A DNA stretch of 64,000 nucleotides from Erythrobacteraceae bacterium CCH12-C2 (lineage in GTDB: Bacteria; Pseudomonadota; Alphaproteobacteria; Sphingomonadales; Sphingomonadaceae), in contig LSKF01000136.1 in NCBI GenBank assembly GCA_001556995.1, positions 1 through 64,000 on the forward strand, read 5' to 3'. This document shows positions 50,001-58,912 of this stretch, piece after piece. Numbering within the stretch: the stretch's first letter is position 1; the number at the start of each line of letters is the position of its first letter. Below the pieces are notes generated by a model that was not told the DNA's origin, did no database searches, and saw only the letters and a list, made by a program, of their open reading frames with translations. A program made the translations under genes and the position numbers.

Positions 50001-50711
50001 ATCCATTGCGGCAAAGACGTTGCGGATGCGCTCGCTCTCAATAGGGCCGGGGTAGACGAGGTTGACGCGGATGCCCTTCGGACCAAGCTCGAGGCTGAGT
50101 TCGCGGCTCCACGCATTCATCGCCGCTTTGGGGACCACGTATGCGGCGCGGGCGTAATAGGGCGTCCGGCTGAAGATGGTTGAGACGTTGATGATCGAGC
50201 CGCCCTCGGGGATATGCGGCGCGGCCACGCGCGCGACGTTCCACGCGACGCCGAAGATATTGCGCAAGGCATCGGCAACGGTCTCGCTGTCGGTTGAGCC
50301 GCGCTTCTGGAGGTCAGCCAATTCCTCTGCCGACAGAGGCAGGTTTTCAATCGGTTGCTTCGGCCCGGCGCTCCCGGCATTGTTGACGAGGATGTCGATC
50401 CGACCGAGCTTGGCCACCACTTCGGCAATCGCGGCGCGGACCGAAGATATATCACCGCCGTCGAGCGCCACGGTGGCGACCCGCGCAGCATCCACCCCGG
50501 TCGCCTTGACCAGCGCCTCGGCCGCAGCGGCGGTGCGATCCGGCGTGCGGCCCGTCATCACCACGGTTGCGCCTTCTGCAAGGTAGTGGGTGGCGATATG
50601 CCCGCCGAGATTGCCCGCCGCGCCAGTAATCACGGCGATCTTGCCAGCGAGGCGGCCCGGAACATCGCCCTGAAGCGCAGGCGCAGCAGCAGCGGCCTTG
50701 GATTTAGCCAT
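47019..50711 (-). CDS. mcr: bifunctional malonyl-CoA reductase (3-hydroxypropionate pathway)
   Basis: 1230 residues, the size of Chloroflexus Mcr (about 1220). It reduces malonyl-CoA to malonate semialdehyde and then to 3-hydroxypropionate, using NADPH. Two SDR units are fused. Unit 1 (about residues 20-320) has cofactor loop TGAAGNLGG and Y191xxxK195. Unit 2 (about 577-830) has TGGSAGIGG and Y744xxxK748. Each is followed by a degenerate, catalytically silent SDR-like extension. By analogy the N-terminal half reduces malonate semialdehyde and the C-terminal half malonyl-CoA. The ATG at 50711 follows GAGGAGAG. Located between pcs and accA. Confidence 0.93.
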   Translation of the reverse strand: MAKSKAAAAAPALQGDVPGRLAGKIAVITGAAGNLGGHIATHYLAEGATVVMTGRTPDRTAAAAEALVKATGVDAARVATVALDGGDISSVRAAIAEVVAKLGRIDILVNNAGSAGPKQPIENLPLSAEELADLQKRGSTDSETVADALRNIFGVAWNVARVAAPHIPEGGSIINVSTIFSRTPYYARAAYVVPKAAMNAWSRELSLELGPKGIRVNLVYPGPIESERIRNVFAAMDAARGDNAGTTATQFFDMMSLERSTGGNEKAKTFPTPTDIATTCVFLGSDESAAYNGHDFEVTHGMSVRKEQRSTYLARPTMRSMDGTGLAVLIAAGDGWEEALEIAQVQLACGAAVVLGLPRAADVSIAEKRVKALGLGDGLSIIRFNRKDPAAMEAALEDYTKGGTPISGALFLPSLGAGDLSGAITEADDSVVEALMDAELAGNMALARTMSRYWKRHDNLLQPPRFVFVSHASDGKGDIYGHILRAATEQLIRIWRDESEIDTAHGRRRQAEWGNQIVRFTNTEAENIRFTAGHAARILLKESKLGEITLYVPANIGEATGARKAMPGFSENITGLHLGKVALITGGSAGIGGQVARLLALAGGKVMMVARRESELAVARARIVSELEDIGFAGVERRVQTLANVDVSNFESLKGAVDATLKAFGRIDYLINNAGVAGAEDMVVDMGVDAWNYTLDANLVSNYFLMHHVAPLMKAQGSGYILNVSSYFGGEKYLAVAYPNRADYAVSKAGQRAMVESMARYLGPEVQFNAIAPGPVDGDRLSGTGGKPGLFERRGKLILENKRLNAVHAAAIKAIRRGVRVEAVLARLARNDTVKMSHDTNNPRELRELALACAREGDGNCSWDQYLLTPDIAAALVSRLRQAGLFLDAPEWSERPEAEDGDWLMRVPPADVPFLPADKIAIEANKVGSGVLSKLYLGKMPTEHDVAQATVFFLADRAVSGETFMPSGGLSVERSTTERELFGSPKQERLDQMRGKTVWIIGEHLADYLAETARAFIEDCHVANVVLITRTAEAFEAIKAQLDEDVAQSLTSLVKTTDIEAAMDEALSLWGKPTTILSTPMSALPGKLFDSVDPLTPEEFRTVVADNLTHHFRVSRRASLYDDCQLVLTSPDVPMGDKSPAFALANFIKTTLHAFTATLAVENERLVHDVPVNQINLTRRVQSEEPRDLDEHLEEVRRFARAVLLVGAPLPDAEDSRYRARIYRGMSMTV

Positions 50712-50815
50712 GGAACTCTCCTCACAGAATTACCGCGAAGTGCACCTTCGCTTTGCGTTTCGTTCAAACCCTGGGGAGGAGAGCTAAGAACGTTTCAATT
50801 CCTGCAACGCACAGG

Positions 50816-53800
50816 TCAACCTTCCGGTTCCCCGGAACCTTGCGCCGCCCACGCTTCAAGCAGCGCATCGCGGCTGCGCAGGCCGAGTTCCGGCAGGGCA
50901 TGGTTGACGACGTAGGTGGAACCCGTGTGACGGTTCTCCCACATCGCCTGATGCGCTTCGGGGAGGCCATCCCATGGCACGACCTCAGGCTCGGTCACTT
51001 CGAGAAGCCCCGCCGCGATCATGTCGTTCATCCGCGCGACTTCGAAGGCATTGCACAGGTGCGTCCCGAAGATGTTCGCGGTTGGCATGTAAATGCGGCG
51101 CTGGCGGGTCCAGACCTGCGGGGCGTAGAAAGTGAAGCGGCAGCCGGTCAGATCCTCGGCGAAGATCACCCGCCCGGTGAAAGGCTTCACCAGCGAGGTC
51201 GAGATGCCGAGCGTGTCCTGCCCCGCGCGCTCGAACACCAGATCGGGGCTGCCGCGCGGATTGTCGGGCGAGCGCAGGATCTTGCCCACCGCCGAGCCGA
51301 AGGGCTTCATCACCCGGTCCTGATAATCGCGCACCGCTGCCTTGAAGACCTCGATATCGGCCTTGGCATCGGGCAGGCGCGGCATGGTGTCGGGCCAGTG
51401 GAAATTCGCGCCCTCGCGGCGGCGGATGCTCTCGAGGGAGACGATGCCCTCGATCGCATCCTCCAGCCCGAGCGATTGCAGGAATTCGCGCTGGCCGTCG
51501 GTGGTGGTGGCGATCACCGAGCGGGCATTGAAGCGGCGCGCGGCTTCGATCATCTCAAGCCCGGTTTCGTCGAGCAATTCGCTCGATCCCGGCCCGTAGA
51601 AAATCAGCACCGCCTCGCCGCCCCGGAGCTGCGCGCGCCGGAGCATCTCTTCCGGCGAGGCCGTCCCTGGCTTGCCCATGAAGCTGAAGTGATAGCCCGA
51701 CGATGCGCCGTAGAACGCCAGCGTCCCGCCTTCGGCCAGCAATTGGAACGAGCGCGGAAAGGCGGTTTCGCCCGCATGGCTGACGACGTAATCGGCGAGC
51801 TTCCCGCCGTTCAGCGCCTTGTATTCCTCCACCAGCGGCGCGCCTGCGGCTTCCCAGGCGATAGCCTCGGCCTTGTCCTCGGGCACCACGGTGTAAAGGC
51901 TAGCGAACCGTGCGTCCTTGCGGTTGATCGCGCCAACCGCGCCCTGCACCTTGGTAATAAACTGCGCGCGTTCCTCAGAGGACACGAGGCCCGTCACCTG
52001 CAACCCGGTGCGCACCGACGAGCGCAGCGCATCCAGCCCCGTCCCCGTCGCCGCGCCCTCGACGAAAAGCGTCCGCCCCGGCGCGATCTGTAAGGTGGTG
52101 AACAGGCAGCGCGCGATGGTGCCTAAGTTCAGCACATAGCTCCCCGCCTGCTCCAGCGTCAGATCGGGCGGCACCTTGTGCATCTGCGGTGCCTGCACGG
52201 TCAGGAACTGCGCATGGCTGCCGGTCTCGGTCTCGTAGCCCTGAATGCTGAAATCCGCATACATCGGATCATTGCCGACCAGCGGGCTGAGGAGGTCATT
52301 CGTGCCCGAATAGACCGTCACCAGATCGCCAACCTTGATCCGCCCCTGCGCGCGGGTTTCGCTCCCCAGCGCCGCGACCAGCGCGATGCCGCCCGAGCCA
52401 GTGATCTGCACGTCTTCCTCATGCGCATCGAAGGGAGAGACGGGGATGCCGGTCAGCGCCCAGATATCGTTGAAGTTGACCTCGCTGGTCAGCATGTAGA
52501 GCAGCGCCTCGTTTGGCGCGGGCTCGGGGACTTTGACGATCAGCTCCTTCTCGTGGGTCGCGGGCGGGCCGAAGCGCGGCTGGCCGGTGTCGGGATCGCG
52601 GGCGATGCCGAAGGCATATTGGTGACGAGGGATCGGGGTCACGCCGGGATAAAAGGGCGCTCCCACAGGAAGCAGATCGCCTGCTGCTTCCAACGCCTGC
52701 GCACGCATTTCGTGCTCGGCATCAATCCACACGCCATCGCGCCGCACCGGAAGCGGGGGCGCCACCTTGTCCATGAATTGCTTGATGCCGGTCTTCCCGC
52801 CTTCGGGGTCGACGATGGCATCAGCAAACAGCGCCGCCTCGCGGGCGAGGCCTGCGGTGATGCCCTGTTCGAGGCCCGTGCGCACCGCTTCGAGTGCGCG
52901 CTTGCCAGCGCCGCCGCGCCCGGCCCAGTCGAGCTGGCGCAGGATACGCTGGAGGAAATCATCCTCCATCACGGCGTCGAGGCTCACCTCGGCAGCGCTG
53001 TCCCAGCGCTCCGCCGCCGCTTGCCGTTCGGCAAAGGCCGCGCCCAGCGGGCTGTCCTCGCCGTGCTTCACATAGTCGCGCACGGCTGCGTGAGCCGCTG
53101 AAAGCGCATCGGCTGCGCCGCCGACCAGCTCATCGACAAAACCAACGGCTTCCGCCGCCTCGGCGTCAATGCTGCGCCCGCCGAGGATCAGGTCCATCGC
53201 GTCGCGCAGGCCTTCTTCGCCGCGCCGGTCAATCAGCAGGCGCGGCAGGCGCTGGGTGCCGCCATAGCCGGGGAGCAAGCGCAGGCGGATCTCGGGCTGA
53301 CCGAAGCGCGCGGTGGGTTCGGCAATGCGGTAGTGGCAGGCGAGCGCGAACTCCATCCCGCCGCCCAGAGCGACGCCCTGCACCGCTGCGACGCAGGGCT
53401 TGCCCATGCGCTCAATGGTGTTGAACGCGAGGTGGGCGTTGTTGGGCAGCACCAGCGCTTCCTCGCGGGTGTGGATTTCCTCGAGCATCTGGCGGATGTC
53501 CGCCCCGGCCACGAAGGACGAGGTGCCCTCGCCGGTGAACACCACCGCCACCACATTGTCATCGCGCGCCAAGGTGGAGGTAACCAGCACCAGCTCGTCA
53601 ATCGCGCGTTCGTTGAGCGCGTTGACCGGCGGGTTGGTGACGGTGACCGTCGCCACCTGCTTGCCGGGTGCAACCGTGTTGTACTGGATCAGGAAATAGC
53701 GGTGACGGTCAAACAGCGCCTGTTCGTCGCTCATGCGCTGCTTGCGCTGCCAATCGGCGATGACGGTGCGTAGCTCGTCCAGCGCCTCTGGGTTACGCAG

Positions 53801-56293
53801 TGTGGTGACGTCGCCGACATCCTCGCCCACCACCAGCGCGCGGACCATGCGGCGCATATATTTGCCGCTGCGGGTCTCGGGGAACTGCGAGACTTCGATG
53901 AAGTCGGCCGGCACTGCGACCGCGCCCTTTTCGGTGCGGACCAGATCGAACAGCCGACGCTTGTCATCGATGGTGAGCTTGCGCCCCGCAACCGGGACCA
54001 CGAAGGCGAGCGGGGTCAGCCCCTTCTCGCGGTGCGGTGCGCCGACCACCAGCACGTTGCCGACCGGCGAGTCTGGCGCGAGCGCCTTGTCGCGCAGCAC
54101 CGCGCCCTCAATCTCCTCGGTCCCCATGCGGTGGCCCGAGACGTTGATCACGTCATCGCTGCGCCCGTGGAGCGAGAATGAGCCATCCTCATGGGCAATC
54201 GCGAAGTCGCCCTGGGTATAGGCCCAGGCGCCCTTCCAGCGCCGCCAGTAGCCTTCCTCCCACCGCGCCGCATCGCCGCGCCACGCGGGATCGACCCGGC
54301 CATCGGCGACCTTGAAGCCAGCAATATCGCCCCAGATGGTGCGCGCGAGGTAGGGATAGGGCGCGGCAATGACGATTTCGCCCTTCTCGCCCATAGCCGC
54401 CCGCCGCCACGGCACGCCGCCATCGTCGGCGCGGGCGAAGGGCACATCGGCGCGCGCGCCCTCCTCGTCCTCAACCCACACATCGCCCACAATCCACGGC
54501 AGCGGATAGGCGTGGGCATCGGGCCGGAGCGGGAAATCGTCATTGCCGAACATATGCGTCCAGGCAATTCCGCCGTGCTCGGTCGCCCAGTAGGAGTTGA
54601 TGTAGCGCGGGGTCACGTGCTCCATCCCGAAGGCCTGCACGCTGGGGCTGACCGGTTCGGCGCAGAAGGTCGCTACCCGCAGCCCGCTCATGTCGTAGCG
54701 TTCGAGCTCGGCAAGGTTTGCCGGGTCCGACATGATCGACTTGAGGAAGGTCACCCCCGCCTTGAAGATGCGCACGCCGTGCCGCTCGATCATCGAGGCG
54801 AAACGGCCCGCGTGGGGGAACACCGGCGAGCCCTCGGACACCAGCGAGGTCACCCGCGTCATCAGCGGCGCGCAGATCAGGTAGCTCTGGCCGGTGATCC
54901 AGCCCGGATCGGCGACCACGAACAGCGTATCTCCGGGCCGCGCATCGAAGCTCGCCGCCATCGTCTCGGCCACGCCTGCCGCGTAGCCGTGGGAATGGAC
55001 GATCCCCTTGGGCTTGCCGGTCGAACCCGAGGTGTAGATGAAGAACATCGGATAGTCGGCGTCGACTGGCAGCGGCTTGGAAGAAGCCCAGATCGCGCAG
55101 ACGAAATCGTTATCAGGAAGCGCCAGCAGTTCGGCTTCGGTGTGCACCGCGAAGCCCGCGCTGCGCGCCTTTTCCAGCACCGTCACCAGCGCAGCGTCGG
55201 TCAGCTCATGGCTCCAGCGGTCACGCTCCTCGCGCCAGATGATGTCGGGTTGCGCCGTGTGGCGGCACACGATCACCGCCTCGACGCGCGGCGGGAGGGT
55301 GACGAGGCTTGAGGCAATCGCGATCCGCACACGGGCGGCATCGGCGGTGCTGATCCGCCCTTCCGCGCCCAGATTGATCAGCGCCCGGCCGACGCCGCGC
55401 ATCACGTCCGAGCGATCAACCGTGATCTCGCCGCTCAGCGCCTCGCGCACGGTATCGACAATGGTCGCGGCATCGGCGGCGGGCAGGCCCATGTCGAGCG
55501 CCGAGAGGATGGCAAGCGCCGTCGTCACCGGCACAAAGTTATCGAGCGCCGGGTCGGTATAGGCGTTCTTGAACGCGGCCACCTGCGCGTTGCGATAGGA
55601 GCCATCAGAGGTGACGATTACCCGCGCGCCGGTATCGGCGATGCGGTCGGACAGGGTCTTGTCGGAGAAGCCCCCGAACACCGCCGTGTAGACCACGCCC
55701 ATCCGCTTGGCCGCTTCGGTCCAGTAGATTTGCGGCACGATGCTGGGCATGTTCAATGCCATCCGGTCGCCCGGCTTCAGCCCCAACGCCTCCAGCGCCA
55801 CGGCGCATTTCGCCACCTCGAGCAGCAATTGCTTGCGGCTGACGGTGAAGCAATCAATCGGCGCGCCCTTGCCGCCGAGCGCGGACATGTCCCAGCGATC
55901 GCCTTCGAAGATCAGGGCGGCCTCAGCGCCGTGACCCGACAGCACGTGGCGATCCAGTTCCGAAAAGGCAGCATTGGTGCGCCCGCCCACAAACCAGCGC
56001 CAGTGCGGCGGGATGGAGCCATCGAAGCCGGTGTGCCAAGGGGTAAAATCGGAGGGAAGTTCAGGGTTAACGGGTGCCGCAGAGTCTGCATCCCAGCCGT
56101 GCCAGCCCCCGTCGGAGCCGCGTACAAGCCACGCGCCAGCCGCGCCGACATCGGCCACAAACCAGTGCATATTGCGGCCCGCGATTTCGCCATGGAACGC
56201 GCCGGGATCAGCCAGCGCGGCAGCGCGCATGGCCTCCCACGCGTCGCGGGTGCGCAAGGTATCAGTCTGGGCGGCAGGGATGCTCGCACACAA
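50816..56293 (-). CDS. pcs: trifunctional propionyl-CoA synthase
   Basis: About 1825 residues, like Chloroflexus Pcs (1822). Converts 3-hydroxypropionate, ATP, CoA and NADPH to propionyl-CoA through 3-hydroxypropionyl-CoA and acrylyl-CoA held inside one enzyme. In order: an acyl-CoA synthetase with YTSGSTGKPKG and the acylatable lysine motif RSGKYMRR; an enoyl-CoA hydratase with VQGVALGGGMEFALA; and an MDR acrylyl-CoA reductase to the C-terminus. The start is uncertain. No ATG precedes the domain properly. TTG 56293 is chosen; ATT 56308 (better spaced from GGGGGA) or ATG 56230 are alternatives. GTG 56428 lies upstream of the predicted transcript. Confidence 0.92.
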   Translation of the reverse strand: MCASIPAAQTDTLRTRDAWEAMRAAALADPGAFHGEIAGRNMHWFVADVGAAGAWLVRGSDGGWHGWDADSAAPVNPELPSDFTPWHTGFDGSIPPHWRWFVGGRTNAAFSELDRHVLSGHGAEAALIFEGDRWDMSALGGKGAPIDCFTVSRKQLLLEVAKCAVALEALGLKPGDRMALNMPSIVPQIYWTEAAKRMGVVYTAVFGGFSDKTLSDRIADTGARVIVTSDGSYRNAQVAAFKNAYTDPALDNFVPVTTALAILSALDMGLPAADAATIVDTVREALSGEITVDRSDVMRGVGRALINLGAEGRISTADAARVRIAIASSLVTLPPRVEAVIVCRHTAQPDIIWREERDRWSHELTDAALVTVLEKARSAGFAVHTEAELLALPDNDFVCAIWASSKPLPVDADYPMFFIYTSGSTGKPKGIVHSHGYAAGVAETMAASFDARPGDTLFVVADPGWITGQSYLICAPLMTRVTSLVSEGSPVFPHAGRFASMIERHGVRIFKAGVTFLKSIMSDPANLAELERYDMSGLRVATFCAEPVSPSVQAFGMEHVTPRYINSYWATEHGGIAWTHMFGNDDFPLRPDAHAYPLPWIVGDVWVEDEEGARADVPFARADDGGVPWRRAAMGEKGEIVIAAPYPYLARTIWGDIAGFKVADGRVDPAWRGDAARWEEGYWRRWKGAWAYTQGDFAIAHEDGSFSLHGRSDDVINVSGHRMGTEEIEGAVLRDKALAPDSPVGNVLVVGAPHREKGLTPLAFVVPVAGRKLTIDDKRRLFDLVRTEKGAVAVPADFIEVSQFPETRSGKYMRRMVRALVVGEDVGDVTTLRNPEALDELRTVIADWQRKQRMSDEQALFDRHRYFLIQYNTVAPGKQVATVTVTNPPVNALNERAIDELVLVTSTLARDDNVVAVVFTGEGTSSFVAGADIRQMLEEIHTREEALVLPNNAHLAFNTIERMGKPCVAAVQGVALGGGMEFALACHYRIAEPTARFGQPEIRLRLLPGYGGTQRLPRLLIDRRGEEGLRDAMDLILGGRSIDAEAAEAVGFVDELVGGAADALSAAHAAVRDYVKHGEDSPLGAAFAERQAAAERWDSAAEVSLDAVMEDDFLQRILRQLDWAGRGGAGKRALEAVRTGLEQGITAGLAREAALFADAIVDPEGGKTGIKQFMDKVAPPLPVRRDGVWIDAEHEMRAQALEAAGDLLPVGAPFYPGVTPIPRHQYAFGIARDPDTGQPRFGPPATHEKELIVKVPEPAPNEALLYMLTSEVNFNDIWALTGIPVSPFDAHEEDVQITGSGGIALVAALGSETRAQGRIKVGDLVTVYSGTNDLLSPLVGNDPMYADFSIQGYETETGSHAQFLTVQAPQMHKVPPDLTLEQAGSYVLNLGTIARCLFTTLQIAPGRTLFVEGAATGTGLDALRSSVRTGLQVTGLVSSEERAQFITKVQGAVGAINRKDARFASLYTVVPEDKAEAIAWEAAGAPLVEEYKALNGGKLADYVVSHAGETAFPRSFQLLAEGGTLAFYGASSGYHFSFMGKPGTASPEEMLRRAQLRGGEAVLIFYGPGSSELLDETGLEMIEAARRFNARSVIATTTDGQREFLQSLGLEDAIEGIVSLESIRRREGANFHWPDTMPRLPDAKADIEVFKAAVRDYQDRVMKPFGSAVGKILRSPDNPRGSPDLVFERAGQDTLGISTSLVKPFTGRVIFAEDLTGCRFTFYAPQVWTRQRRIYMPTANIFGTHLCNAFEVARMNDMIAAGLLEVTEPEVVPWDGLPEAHQAMWENRHTGSTYVVNHALPELGLRSRDALLEAWAAQGSGEPEG

Positions 56294-56375
56294 GGTATCT
56301 TCAGAAATGACGAGGTCCCCCGCTTTTTGCAAAACCCGCAGCGCGCAATCCCTGACGCTCGGCGACCATGCAGTA

Positions 56376-56404
56376 AAATTACACAGTGCCCGCAAGATAA
56401 GCAA
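56376..56404 (-). promoter_or_regulatory. sigma70-like promoter of the pcs-mcr-accA unit
   Basis: On the minus strand, TTGCTT (56399-56404) and TAATTT (56376-56381) are 17 bases apart. Transcription would start near 56369, upstream of the proposed pcs start. The 324-base gap to the divergent GGDEF/EAL gene contains nothing else I recognise. Confidence 0.5.
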
Positions 56405-56617
56405 GAAAATGCCAATCTTGCACGGCACGCATAAAACGCATTCCTGGCCGAACCGTTCCGGAAGAAGCCAGGTCTTCGATTATGGCACATGCGCCGTAAC
56501 GTTTTTTCAATCCAGTTTGGATTAAAGGGAACCAACAGTGGTTAACAGCAACCCTGCTCGGGGCGGTCAGCAGACCGGCTCGGCGCGAGGTGAGCGCCAC
56601 GCAAATAAGGACGGGAC

Positions 56618-58816
56618 ATGCCACTGGGCTTTCTCAGATCGGTTCGGGGCGATGCCGGACAAACCGCCCCAGTGGAGGCGGCATCCATGGTCAGTGCCCC
56701 CCAGCCTGACCGCAGCACCGTGTTGAGCGAAGTCGAACAGCTCGGCATCGGCATGTTCTGGGCAACCGATGCAGACGGTTGCCTCAGCTTTCTGTCAGCG
56801 CGCGCGATGCAGGAGCTGGGACAAGATAGCGAAAGCCTCATCGGCACACCGGTGCAGCAGGTTTTCCACGACATCGACGCCGTTCCGGGATCCCCCACGC
56901 AGCGGACCTTGGGGTTCAAGATAAAGTCCCGCTCGAAGCTTGAAGAGCATATTGTTGCGATCACGTCGAGCAACGGATCGTCGCGCTGGTGGCGGATCAA
57001 TGGCCGGCCGCTGCTGGACAGTGCCGGCACCTTCTGTGGTTATCGGGGAAGCGCCGTCGATATCTCGGCTCAGTACGCCTATGAAACGCAGGTGGCGCGG
57101 CAATCACAAGTTGACGAGCTGACCGGCCTTGCCAACCGCCGCAAGCTGGGCTCGCGGCTTGCCGCAATGCTTTCAGCCTTCAAGGCCAGCCAGCGCAGCT
57201 GCGCGCTGATGATGCTCGATCTCGACCGCTTCAAGCAGGTCAACGACACGATGGGCCATCCGGCCGGCGATGAATTGCTCAAGCAGGTGGCGCAGCGGCT
57301 GACCACGCTCCTGAAGGACCGGGGCGAGGTGGGCCGGCTTGGCGGTGACGAGTTTCAGGTGCTGTTGCCCGATATGGACGATCGCGGCACGCTGGGCGAA
57401 CTGGCCAACCGGATCGTGCAGTCCCTCTCGCAGCCCTACCAGATCAATGGTCGCCGGGCGATCATCGGCACATCGGTCGGAATTGCGATTGCGCCCTATG
57501 ACGGGATCGACGCCGATGAACTGACCCGCGCGGCGGACATGGCGCTCTATTCCGCCAAGGAGTCGCGGGGCGGAACGTTCTGTTTCTTCACCAGCGATTT
57601 GCGCGATGCGGCGTCCAAGACGGCGATGTTGGGCGATCGCCTGCGCGATGCGGTCGATCGTGATGAGCTGAAGCTCGCTTATCAACCTCTGGTCGATCCG
57701 GCGACCAATGAAGTCAAATGCTTCGAGGCGCTGCTGCGGTGGCACGACGAGGAGGAAGGCGACATTTCGCCTTCGCAATTCATCCCCGTAGCGGAAAATG
57801 ATGATCTGATCATCAAGCTGGGTGAGATGGCGCTGAAACAGGCCTGCCTCGACGCCGCTGCCTGGCCCGAAACCATCCGCGTCGCGGTCAACATCTCGGC
57901 CAAACAGTTTGTGCGTGCCGGTTTCCGCAAGTCCGTGGCAGCCGCATTGAATGCGTCTGGGCTTGCGCCTTCACGGCTTGAGCTCGAAATCACCGAAAGC
58001 GTGTTCGTGGGCGATCAGGATGCGGTCGACGTCATTTTCCGCGACATCAAAAAGCTGGGCGTGCGCCTGTCGCTCGACGATTTCGGCACCGGTTATTCCT
58101 CGCTCGGCTATCTCAAGCACGGCCATTTCGACAAGATCAAGATCGATCAGAGCTTCGTGCGCGGCTGCACCGAAAATGGCGATACCAACCCGGCCATCAT
58201 CACGGCGATTGTCGCGCTGGCCAAGGCGCTGGGCATGCAGACCGTGGCCGAGGGTGTGGAAGCGATGGACGAGCTGGCGCTGGTGAAGGATCGCGGGGCT
58301 GATCTGGTGCAGGGTTACATCTTTTCGCGCGCTTTGCGTCAGGACGAAGTCCTTACTCACGTTGCTCATGGCACGATGCTTTGCATCCCCGACGGCCCGC
58401 CGCGCCACCGCTCCGAACGCATCACGATCTTCCGCAAGGTAGGCTTGATCCACGAGGACCATTATTACGACGTCATTCTGCGCAATATCTCCAAGACAGG
58501 CGCGCGCATCAACGGCCTGGCGGGCGTCCCGATCGGCACCGAAGTGGTGCTCGATCTTGGCCATGGCCAGCTGGTGGTGAGCAAGGTCGTGAACGCCAGC
58601 GAGGCCAGTCAGGGGCTGAAGTTCGAAACCCCGCTGATCAGCGATGGCAGCGGGGGTTTCATGACCCGCCACCGCATCTCGCCCTATTCGCTCGCAGAGG
58701 CCGGTGTTCCGCTTGCCGCGCTTGGGGGCGGGGCCTTCCCGCTTGCAAAATGGCGCGAGGCGAACAAGACCATTCCTCAATTCGTCCAGCTGGAACTGAG
58801 CGTCCCGCAACACTGA
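56618..58816 (+). CDS. PAS-GGDEF-EAL-PilZ cyclic-di-GMP protein
   Basis: 732-residue cytosolic signalling protein. A PAS sensor lies at about residues 35-160, then GGDEF (LTGLANRRKL, catalytic RLGGDEF intact near residue 242), EAL (CFEALLRW, LDDFGTGYSSL, QTVAEGVE; intact), and a C-terminal PilZ receiver (RHRSER, then RNISKTGARI). Both catalytic motifs look active, so it could make and degrade c-di-GMP, with PilZ as a product sensor. The ATG at 56618 follows AAGGACGG. Divergent from pcs; a functional link is speculative. Confidence 0.92.
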   Translation: MPLGFLRSVRGDAGQTAPVEAASMVSAPQPDRSTVLSEVEQLGIGMFWATDADGCLSFLSARAMQELGQDSESLIGTPVQQVFHDIDAVPGSPTQRTLGFKIKSRSKLEEHIVAITSSNGSSRWWRINGRPLLDSAGTFCGYRGSAVDISAQYAYETQVARQSQVDELTGLANRRKLGSRLAAMLSAFKASQRSCALMMLDLDRFKQVNDTMGHPAGDELLKQVAQRLTTLLKDRGEVGRLGGDEFQVLLPDMDDRGTLGELANRIVQSLSQPYQINGRRAIIGTSVGIAIAPYDGIDADELTRAADMALYSAKESRGGTFCFFTSDLRDAASKTAMLGDRLRDAVDRDELKLAYQPLVDPATNEVKCFEALLRWHDEEEGDISPSQFIPVAENDDLIIKLGEMALKQACLDAAAWPETIRVAVNISAKQFVRAGFRKSVAAALNASGLAPSRLELEITESVFVGDQDAVDVIFRDIKKLGVRLSLDDFGTGYSSLGYLKHGHFDKIKIDQSFVRGCTENGDTNPAIITAIVALAKALGMQTVAEGVEAMDELALVKDRGADLVQGYIFSRALRQDEVLTHVAHGTMLCIPDGPPRHRSERITIFRKVGLIHEDHYYDVILRNISKTGARINGLAGVPIGTEVVLDLGHGQLVVSKVVNASEASQGLKFETPLISDGSGGFMTRHRISPYSLAEAGVPLAALGGGAFPLAKWREANKTIPQFVQLELSVPQH

Positions 58817-58831
58817 GGCTGAGCCTTGCAA

Positions 58832-58847
58832 GGTTTCACGTGGAACA
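58832..58847. promoter_or_regulatory. parS-like ParB-binding site (3 of 3)
   Basis: GGTTTCACGTGGAACA differs from the site at 624 only in its first base. It lies in the 96-base gap between the convergent GGDEF/EAL gene and queF. Confidence 0.7.
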
Positions 58848-58912
58848 TCGCACCAGCCTGCCATGACCCGCCAACGACTGGGCAACGACCCGCCAACGCG
58901 GCGGCGATAGGC

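Noticed and set aside
47019..50711. Mcr as a chance fusion of two separate SDR genes
   Set aside because: The length and order of units match Chloroflexus Mcr along the whole protein, and pcs lies next door.
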